Position numbers and translations under genes: made by a program. Below, one piece after another: positions 56,385-64,000 of a stretch of 64,000 bases of DNA. This DNA comes from Trichoderma breve. Taxonomy: Eukaryota; Ascomycota; Sordariomycetes; Hypocreales; Hypocreaceae. The notes below the pieces were generated by a model. That model had not been told where the DNA came from. It saw nothing but the letters and a program-made list of their open reading frames with translations, and searched no databases. Within the stretch, counting starts at the first letter, position 1. Every line of letters begins with the position of its first letter. The stretch lies in contig NC_079234.1 in assembly GCF_028502605.1 (NCBI RefSeq), positions 2,418,001 through 2,482,000 on the forward strand. The letters run 5' to 3'.

Positions 56385-58080
56385 GATTGGAGTGCGGAGG
56401 TTGGGTTGTGGAAGGTGGTGAGAGTAAAGAAAGTGAGAGAGAGTGAGAGAGTATGAGGTTGAGGTTGAGGTTGGAGGTTGAAGCTATGACGGAGCTTCGT
56501 GGTGGGCTGGAGTCAGTGCGTAGTAGTTCCATGAAGTGGGCTGGCCTCGTGGCTGGTGGGACTGTGGCGGCACTAATACGAACTAACTCTATTACATCTT
56601 ATGGATGGCTTTCTATATCTAAGTGAAAAGGTTCTTGTCAGATGCTGGAATTAAATCTTGTATATCCTATAAAGGAAAGCAAATGATCATGGACGTTAAT
56701 GAAGAAGATGAAAAAAAAGAAATAGCTTTCATGTGGGAATAAGGGCACGAGTCTTCAGCATTGATTCACCCTGTCTTAAACTCTGTTTCGTTTTGTATTT
56801 TGAATCTCCCGATCCGGCTGTCTGTATCTCAAGACATGAACGTATAAGAGTCAGGTCTGGAATCTTTGTGTGTTTTACAGCTGACAAGATTGTCTCATGG
56901 TTATTTATAGACTATGCCATGGGGCTTTTGTGTGGACTTTGTGGGAGGACTGATGGTAGTATTCAACACCAAAATCAGCTACGTAACATTATTGTGGCAT
57001 TTCATAGAATTCTTTCAACATTCTAGCTTCTAAGACAAAAGAATCATCTCCTTTAAATAAATCTTTACAAGATACAGTGCAAGAAATTATTGTCCAAATG
57101 CCTGCTAGATCTCTAGCTTTTACGCAATGGCGGGGAAGACGGCTGGTTGCAACACCAATTTCCAGGGTGGTGTGTACCTCATTTGCGAACCGCAGTTTAT
57201 TGGAAGCCATGCGACCTTCGCGTGCATTTAACCGGACGGATTTCAATCGAATGATAATAATACTACATCATGTAAACTACACAGTAAAAGATGGGCAGAA
57301 CATACCCTGAGCTAACTTATGCGATGTAATTCCCAACTAACCACCAAGTGCAGGGTAGCTATCTTGTCCATGGTTGCGTCCCGTGAGGTTCTCTTCTCCC
57401 AGTCAGACGCCATAACTCAGAAGCACTTTCTATCTTCACCAATACCACCTGTATAATTATAGCCCATATTGAGTTATAAAGCAGTCGAACGTCAAATCCC
57501 AGAAGCGGCCTCTCAAAGATGAAGCCCTCCCACCGGGTCCCGGAGAGCGGAATCATTGTCTCGGTCCTTATCCATTGTCTAGATCTGTCTGTAAACAGAC
57601 AATGAAGTAGCCGCCATGGAGATGAACTGCTTCCTTCGCCCGCCCTTTTTGTCGCATCAACATCATCGCATGATTTGAGATGAATGAGGCATCAAATGCC
57701 GACCGTTCGCCTCCGTCCACTAGTTTAGCCCCCGGAAGGGCCCGAAGATCAATCGGCACACCAGCGCCCTTTCTGCAGCTCAGCTTCTCCGCGTTTTGCC
57801 TCCCCCTCTCGTTCCTTCGCCATGCGCATGTGGCCTCTGTCGACCGAGGCTCACCCCGCGGCTTTTAGTTTATATAGTAGTTGCTGCTCGTAATCATAAT
57901 TCTTGCGCTTGTCCTTCGCCTGTAATGAGTCGCCAGTGTAAATTCGCCGGTGGATGAACCTCGTCACATCCATATGCTTTGGGTCGAGAATCCTTCATGG
58001 CTCGAGGTTGAGTTATTCAATTACCGTATGCATAGTTACATATAATCGATATACCAACTTCCACTGGAGGCGAGGAAACC
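56385..58080. other. Divergent intergenic region, VPS37 and P450
   Basis: This 1.7-kb spacer holds only short unsupported frames. Around 57530-57560 there are CGG/CCG-type triplets (ACCGGGTCCCGGAGAGCGG) of the kind bound by Zn2Cys6 regulators, and more GC-rich DNA at 57720-57860. They may belong to the P450 promoter. That is inference. Confidence 0.5.
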
Positions 58081-59839
58081 ATGGGCTTCATTGAACTTCT
58101 CTTGGAGAAATTCTCCATCACGAGGTTCTTCCTCACCACAGTCGGCGTGTGGACAGCTATATTCATCGTCGGGCGCATACGAGAACACCAGAAAATCAAG
58201 AGTCTCGGCAGCTACGGCCCTTCTTTAAAGCCCCTTCTCCCGTTTGGTAAAACAGTGGCCCTCTTCTACCGTCTTAACACAGAAGAAACCGATCTGCTAA
58301 CCTCATCTCACAGGACTGGATTTTATCTACTACGGAGCTCGCGCCACATTTCGCCAACAGACCTTTGCGCTATGGAGAGACGTCCTCTTTTCCCAATTCT
58401 GGACCATCGAGATGCGTGTCCTAAACGAACGAGTCTGCTTCACCGCTGACCCCGAGAACATCAAAGCTGTGCTGGCAACTCAGTTCCAAGATTTCGGCAA
58501 GGGGAAGCGGTTCCACGATGAGTGGTACGACTTCCTCGGCGACAGCATCTTCACTATCGACGGTGCTCCCTGGCACGACACCCGGCAGCTTCTGAGGCCG
58601 CAGTTCTCCAGAGACCGCGTGAGCGACTTGTATTGCTTCGAGAAGCACGTGCAGGTATTGTTCAAGGCCATCGCTAATGGCGGTCCGTTGGATTGGGAGA
58701 CTCAGCTCGTTGATCTCTCCCGGGCTGATGGACGGCGTGTCGACATTAAGGATCTCTTTTTTCGGTTTACGCTCGACGCCTCCGCTGACTTTCTGCTGGG
58801 CACTGACTTTAAATCTCTAACGTATGGACATTCTAGATTCGTGCTACGTCTCTTTCAAGGGACAACAAAATAGAAGTTGATGCTTGGCTGACCACACTTC
58901 TCCTAACACAGAAACCCTCAGCACACCCTGATGAACTCCTTCAACGAAGTCCAACGCATCCAAAACATCATGGTCCGCACTCCTCTGATGGGCTGGTTCA
59001 TCTCCAAAGAGCCCTTCTACTCCGGCATCAGAGACATCGAAAACCTCGTCTACCCCATCATCCAGCGCGTCCTGAACATGACCCCAGACCAACTCGCCGC
59101 ACATACAAAATCCGACAGGGACTACACCCTTCTGCATGAACTCGCCGGCTTCACCCGTGATACCAAGCTTATAAGGGATCAGATCTTCGCCATCCTGCTG
59201 GCCGGCCGCGACACCACCGCCTCGACCCTGTCGTTTGCCATGTATGAGCTGAGCCGTCACCCAGAAGTAGTCACTCGTCTTCGCAACGAGATTCTCGCCA
59301 CCGTCGGCACCCACCAGCTACCCACCTACGAGCATCTCAAGGACATGTCCTATCTCCGCGCCGTCCTCAACGAGACGCTCCGTTTATATCCCCCCGTCCC
59401 ATTCAACGTCCGCGTCGCCCTCAAAGACACGACCCTCCCCCGAGGCGGCGGCCCCGACGGCACCTTACCCCTATCCGTCCCCCAAAACACTAGAGTCGGA
59501 TACTCGACCCTCGTCATGCAGCGCCGTCCCGATCTCTACCCCCCCATCTCGGAAACTTTTGCTGACCCGGCCATCTTCAGCCCCGACCGCTGGGCTGTCT
59601 GGCATCCGAGGCCGCACGAGTTCATTCCCTTCAACGCCGGTCCGCGATTCTGCCTCGGTCAGCAGTTTGCGCTTACGGAAATGGGATACACGCTATGCCG
59701 CATTTTTCAGCGCTTCGACCGAGTGCAGAGCTTCATGCATGAGATTGATGGCGGCGAGCTGCAGTTGAAGACGGATATTGTGCTGACTCCGGCGCAGGGG
59801 GTGCATGTTGCCTTTTGGGAAGCTAAGAATGACAAATGA
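58081..59839 (+). CDS. Cytochrome P450, CYP52-type (533 aa)
   Basis: Exons are 58081-58246, 58314-58821 and 58912-59839, in frame with GT-AG borders. An N-terminal membrane anchor lies at about 13-31 (ITRFFLTTVGVWTAIFIVG). The I-helix oxygen-binding motif AGRDTTAS is at 322-329, the K-helix ExxR (ETLRLYPP) near 379, then TLPRGGGPDG, a hallmark of the CYP52 group. The heme loop FNAGPRFCLG has its cysteine at about residue 472. CYP52-group enzymes hydroxylate the terminal carbon of alkanes and fatty acids in the endoplasmic reticulum. Filamentous-fungal members fall in several related families, so the family number and substrate are not fixed. No neighbouring secondary-metabolism genes are present, which fits lipid or xenobiotic use more than a biosynthetic cluster. 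Confidence 0.93.
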
Positions 59840-60238
59840 CCAGATATACCACCAACTTGTACAGAAAGAAAAAGGAAAGAAAAAAGAAAAAAAGAGAAGA
59901 AGTGGCGCTGGATCAGCAGGCACTCAAGGTATAGTAGTAAGCACTTAACCTTCTCCCCTCCTTTTGTAAGATACTTAGTAGTAAATCCTTCACATGTAAA
60001 TAACAGATAATGGGTCCATTTCAAAAGCTTATCTTGATGATATCAGAGCTCGTGAATTCCTTGGAACAGTTCCCAATCTCATTCTGTATCTACAACTCAT
60101 AGCCATGCAAAGAGCGCAACCTTGGTGCCCCCTGTGTAAAATCCTTGCAAAAACAAAAAAGACATTTCCATCATCATACGCCTTAGCAATCTCCATCATG
60201 CAGGTTCAGAATCCATAAACACGTCATTGCCCCTTTTC
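59840..60238. other. Convergent 3' intergenic region
   Basis: This 399-bp AT-rich spacer between P450 and aminotransferase stops has an A/G-rich tract at 59865-59900. No gene is seen. Confidence 0.6.
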
Positions 60239-62146
60239 TCACTTCCTCCCAAAGCTATCCTTAACGGCCTGGCCAAACCTTGCAATCGCTGTGTTCATGT
60301 TCTCGGGGCTAGCTGCTGCAAAAGTGGCACGGAAGTACAGGCCTGGCAGAGGAGCGTCCTTTTCGGTGGCAAACCATGATCCTCGGGCAACGAGCACGCC
60401 GCTCTTGATGCACGAGTCGAAGATTTCCTGCTCAATCTCCTCAAGGCTGCGGGTGCCAGCGCTGGGGTGCTTGGTGTGGTCGATAGTAAACCACAACTAA
60501 TAACAAGAGTCAGTTCCTTTCGATTTTGTAGCAGCTTGAGGGGAAGAAAAAGGTATTGTTAAAACTCACAAACATGCCAGCAGCAGGAGGCGTCCAGCTG
60601 ACGAGATCTCGCGGCAGGTTATCTTCGCAAGCAGCCAGCAGGGCGTCTCTCTTCTTGGTGTATTCCAGTCGCAGGTTCATCAGCCATCTCAGGTAGCCCT
60701 CATGGCCCCATGTCTCATCCAGCAGCTTATGGACAATGACTTGCGAGAAGCCACTTGGTCCTTGACTGGCAACCTCAGCGTGGCGTTGGTATCTTTCGAC
60801 AATCTGCTCTGAGGCGACGATCCATCCAAGACGGGACCCTGGGACCAACACCTTGGAAAGAGAATCCATTCGCATAACTCGGCCATCGATATCCATGCTG
60901 ACGTATGTGGGGATTAGAGACGATACGAATTCTTCAACATTGTTGGGTGCAGGGGCGTCGGGCTGGCCGCGGCCTGTGTAGGGCTGCATCTGGAGGAAGT
61001 AGTACGGCTCATCTTCGAGGATGAAGATGTCGTGCTTTTGCGCAACTCGGTAGATGGCCTGCCTCCTCTCGAGACCTTGGGTCGCTCCGGTTGGGTTCTG
61101 TCCCGAGGGCACTGTGTATAGGAGGTGCGGCTTTCTGGATCCCCTGGCCTTTGCGTCCCAGTTGGTGAGAAGCTCATCCATAGCTTCGGGGATGAGTCCT
61201 TGGTCATCGACGGGGATACCAAAAGCCTTGACGCCTAGGGGAGTGATGGTCTCCAGAGCCGTTGAAAAGCTAAAGTCTTCCGTCAAGACAGAATCGCCGC
61301 GGTCCTTGTCCAAAAACATGCGCAGTGCCTGTTCCAATGCTCCGGTACTGCCAATGGTCTGGCAGATTCTCCAGTCTGCGTAAGGAGGCTTGCAAACGAT
61401 TTCGGTGTGCTCAGTGAGGAATCGAATCATCTGAGCAGATCCCGTGGACTGGCCATAGTTGAGAGCGATGGATAGATCGTAGGTGCCGTCACGATCGCGG
61501 ACGTCGTATTTGCCGATGGTGACCCGTTGTCCGTGAGCAGCCGTTCCCTTTTCTGAGAAGTCTGGCGGCATGGCAACCTTCATGTCAATTTCGTCGAGAG
61601 GGAACAGCTCGCTGGAGGGCAAGCCGCCACCGAGGGAGATGAGTCCGGGCTGTTTTAGATGCTTGGCAGCTTGCTTGAGAGAGCAGGGCTCCCTCGATTT
61701 GCTCTCAGCACTGAGGTGGTCTGTGATTGTCAGCTAATGAACAAAAGCATTGATGTATATGTTTGATATGTCTATGACATACTGTCCCATCTTTTCGCCT
61801 TTGGTTTTCCCGTTTGCTATCGGGCAATAGCAGGTCAGCTTTGCTCTCTTTCCTTCTATTATACTCATATCACACTTACAGGTCCCTTGAACATGTCACT
61901 GTCTGATGCTGCAGCAATGCCTGCTACCAGCTTCCCCGCCTTGGCTCTTCTTGCAGCAATCTCGCTGAGTAGTGAAGGCGCATAATCGACTTCATGTGTA
62001 GCCGGCTGAGCTGTGGCAGCTGCTTCTGCGCTGTTGAGGCTTGATCTGGTGTGTAGTGATCTCGCTGTGCGGCAGGATATCGGGGCGACGCTGTGGCGAG
62101 TGGCTATGAGGGCCCTGAGACGGGCAGCTTTTGTGATGGGGAGCAT
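60239..62146 (-). CDS. ARO8: Aro8-type aromatic/2-aminoadipate aminotransferase with mitochondrial leader (569 aa)
   Basis: Minus-strand exons are 62146-61880, 61816-61783 (34 nt), 61720-60570 and 60496-60239. The joins give GKPKAKRWDNHLSAESKSRE, the expected Aro8 start region, followed by ISLGGGLPSSELFPLDEI. Fold-type I PLP enzyme marks are SGQNPTGATQGLERRQ, FILEDEPYYFLQM and MDSLSKVLVPGSRLGW, with the PLP lysine at about residue 390. The C-terminus ends AVKDSFGRK. The enzyme transaminates aromatic amino acids and, in some fungi, 2-aminoadipate for lysine synthesis. Unlike cytosolic yeast Aro8, the first 40 residues (LPITKAARLRALIATRHSVA and onward) are rich in Arg, Ser, Thr and Ala with no acid, so a mitochondrial isoform is likely. 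Confidence 0.93.
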
Positions 62147-63624
62147 GGTGGCGGCTTAGACGACACTGGAATGCTTATAGCCTTGTCTGGTGCGTATGTG
62201 TATATATCAAGCGTGAGTCGCCACTTGGTATGTACTTAATTTCCCGTACGAACAGCCAAGACGTTTGGTAGGAAATGAGTGTAGACAGACTGTGTTAATA
62301 AGAAAAGAGTCTTGGCAGAGGTGTAGCACAGCCAGTGTGGTGCTTGTACAAGCAGGTATGAAGAAGGGAAAGGGAGGTGAGCAAAGTAGAGGTCTGGAAG
62401 GCGTTTGATAGCGATACACTTGCATATGCATCTCCAGCCCCTCCAACCCATTTCCCCAACCCCATATCGATAATGCAATAAACCCGGCCTAGAAGCATTT
62501 GTCAACCGCTCCATAATTGGCATGTCTTTGCCCATTAGCAGCGAGCTTTTACGCGATAGTTGGGGGGACCGGCCGGCCATTTCGGGGGAGGCGCCGGGAT
62601 CGGGGTTCCGCCGTTGGTAACCGCGATTCTCAGCGACGGCGTTGGCGCTTCTCCAACTGCGATCTGACCCGCTAATTACGTACTTGTAGGTTGTGGCGCG
62701 CCCTGGCAATAACATGAGAAGCGCATCTGGGTGGGCTATTTTAGGTGAGTGTGTGGGATACTGCCTACTTGGGCAGTAATCTTGAGATGTGAGCCGACAG
62801 CGGTTTGACATCCGACAGCGGCACCTGATTATCTATCTGCGGAGCATGTTTGACCATGTGTATAGTGCGGAGAGGTATGATAAGATAGTAGTAGTATATC
62901 ATATCTCTGTTAATATGGTTTATTTAGGTAATTCCTTGATGCCGAGCTCTGGATTAATGCACGTAGCAGATATATACAAGATGTCAATGATGAGATAGGC
63001 CTAGTACCTAGGTACCTACCTACACTTGCCCATGCCGGCATTTGATGGACCTGGTGCCCCTGATTATCGCATGGCGGGGGAGGCTGGAAGAGATGACAGC
63101 CGTTGAATTCATTGGTTCATCTTGATTACTTAGATCTCAACCGATTTTGTAGGCTGATGCTAGCTCTGACCGGGCATGCTTGGGTTTCAGTTGAAGATGA
63201 GAGAGATGGACGGCACACGGCACGTCACCAACGAATTCCTTCTACGATACAACAGCCACTGTTTACTACTTTTGTCATTTTCTGGGACTAATGATGATAA
63301 ATTTATGATTTGATACTTCATCAATGTTTAAAAACAAATTACACAACATGCGGACATCATCACTTTACAAAAGGTACAAGATCATACTAGGTATTCATCC
63401 AACTCCTCACTGCTTACATAATGCCGCCGGAGCTCCCCATGTGACGGAACCTCCCTGCAACTTGCCCATGCCAAACCCATGGCCTCACCATCGAATTCTC
63501 TCCGCATCGCAGCAATCTGGTGCCAATGAGCCCAGCGACCCTGTCATGAACCAGCAGCTTCGGAAATGGTTGAACATTTGCGCTGTGTGAACCCCCGATA
63601 GCTGACGAGACTGGGCTTTCCGCC
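62147..63624. promoter_or_regulatory. Divergent intergenic region, ARO8 and RIC1
   Basis: This 1.48-kb spacer has a GC-rich block at 62560-62620 with GGCCGGCC and GGGG runs, and an AGTACCTAGGTACCT-type palindrome near 63003-63017. Open frames, including a 191-codon minus-strand one (62236-62811), have no family signature and are taken as chance. A TGAGTCG half-match to the Gcn4/CPC1 site lies near 62213, upstream of ARO8. Its use is unproven. Confidence 0.5.
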
Positions 63625-64000
63625 ATGTATTGGCCCATCGGAACTCCGCGCGTCCATGCCACCAGTAGCAGCAGAGCTTCGGATGCCAACATCTTCGTTT
63701 CCTACGATGGCCTGCAGAGCCATTCGGGATCGTCTCTAGCATCGCCCCAGCCTGAGCCCCTTGCGCGGCCCGTCACGGCGCCGCAGCAGGACGAGTCCGA
63801 CGATGCGCTGCCGCCTCCAACTCCCATGACGCCGAAAACGCCGGCTGTCAAACCGGTTGAGCGCTACGAGTTCTTTCCAGACGGCGCTTCTACCAAGAGC
63901 CAGACGGCCGATGATGGAAAAGTGCCCGTCAAGGATCCGGTGCTTGCGTTGCGCATTGCCCGCACCGGCCAGATGTTTGCCGTCATCACGGCAACGTCCA
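63625..64000 (+). CDS. RIC1: RIC1, Ypt6/Rab6 guanine-nucleotide exchange factor subunit (5' part)
   Basis: The reading frame starts at ATG 63625 and is open to the window edge, about 125 codons, so the gene is cut by the window. The product begins MYWPIGTPRVHATSSSRASD. It continues NIFVSYDGLQSH, then a Pro/Thr-rich insert (PPPTPMTPKTPAV), and VLALRIARTGQMFAVITATS, a first beta-propeller blade. This N-terminus is characteristic of Ric1, which with Rgp1 activates Ypt6/Rab6 for endosome-to-Golgi traffic. No intron is seen in the visible part. Confidence 0.87.
   Translation, partial: MYWPIGTPRVHATSSSRASDANIFVSYDGLQSHSGSSLASPQPEPLARPVTAPQQDESDDALPPPTPMTPKTPAVKPVERYEFFPDGASTKSQTADDGKVPVKDPVLALRIARTGQMFAVITATS

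Noticed and set aside
57077..57310. 77-codon plus-strand frame upstream of the P450
   Set aside because: It is short, overlaps an opposite-strand frame and has no recognisable pattern.
62236..62811. 191-codon minus-strand frame upstream of ARO8
   Set aside because: There is no family pattern, and it lies in a promoter-like divergent spacer with GC-rich blocks; probably chance.

Overview
This window looks like a chromosome segment of a filamentous ascomycete, most likely a Sordariomycete of the order Hypocreales; a Trichoderma-like genome is my best guess. The reasons are dense genes with short spliceosomal introns (about 50-190 nt, GTAAGT-type donors, CTAAC/CTGAC-type branch sites), a mix of eukaryotic housekeeping genes on both strands, and intergenic DNA rich in small GTACCT/AGGTAC palindromes. 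No tRNA, rRNA, transposon or CRISPR signal was found. All exon joins were worked out by hand from splice signals, reading frame and protein-family continuity.

Layout. 0-12.6 kb holds a long leader region, then one giant gene (about 3,100 residues). It has a 15-unit alpha-helical Ala/Glu/Lys/Arg repeat, acidic and basic tracts and recurring Trp-Gly aromatic motifs. 14-18.2 kb holds a TMF/Sgm1-type golgin and a convergent Nas6/gankyrin proteasome chaperone. 18.6-23 kb holds the splicing factor Prp46 and, convergent, Orc1, whose promoter carries a pair of MluI cell-cycle boxes. 24-29 kb holds an unrecognised conserved-looking protein, prefoldin subunit 5 and mitochondrial prolyl-tRNA synthetase. 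29.3-34.2 kb holds Mak21/Noc1 (60S ribosome assembly) and a HotDog thioesterase. 35.5-39.9 kb holds an NmrA-like NAD(P)-binding protein with a GC-AG intron, APS kinase and V-ATPase subunit C. 40.9-46.8 kb holds an AT-hook nuclear protein and a convergent F-box protein. 46.8-53.5 kb is a 6.7-kb gene-poor stretch with microsatellites. 53.5-56.4 kb holds an unrecognised Ser/Pro-rich protein and ESCRT-I Vps37. 58-64 kb holds a CYP52-type P450, an Aro8-type aminotransferase with an apparent mitochondrial leader, and the 5' end of RIC1, which runs off the window.

How the genes relate. This is ordinary core chromosome, not a metabolic cluster or defence island. Several genes belong to membrane traffic and organelle acidification: the TMF/Sgm1 golgin, Ric1 (the exchange factor of the Ypt6 GTPase that Sgm1-family golgins bind), Vps37 and Vma5. 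Others cover gene expression and proteostasis: Prp46, Mak21, mitochondrial ProRS, prefoldin 5 and Nas6. The feature most likely to be undescribed is the giant repeat protein at 3.1-12.6 kb.
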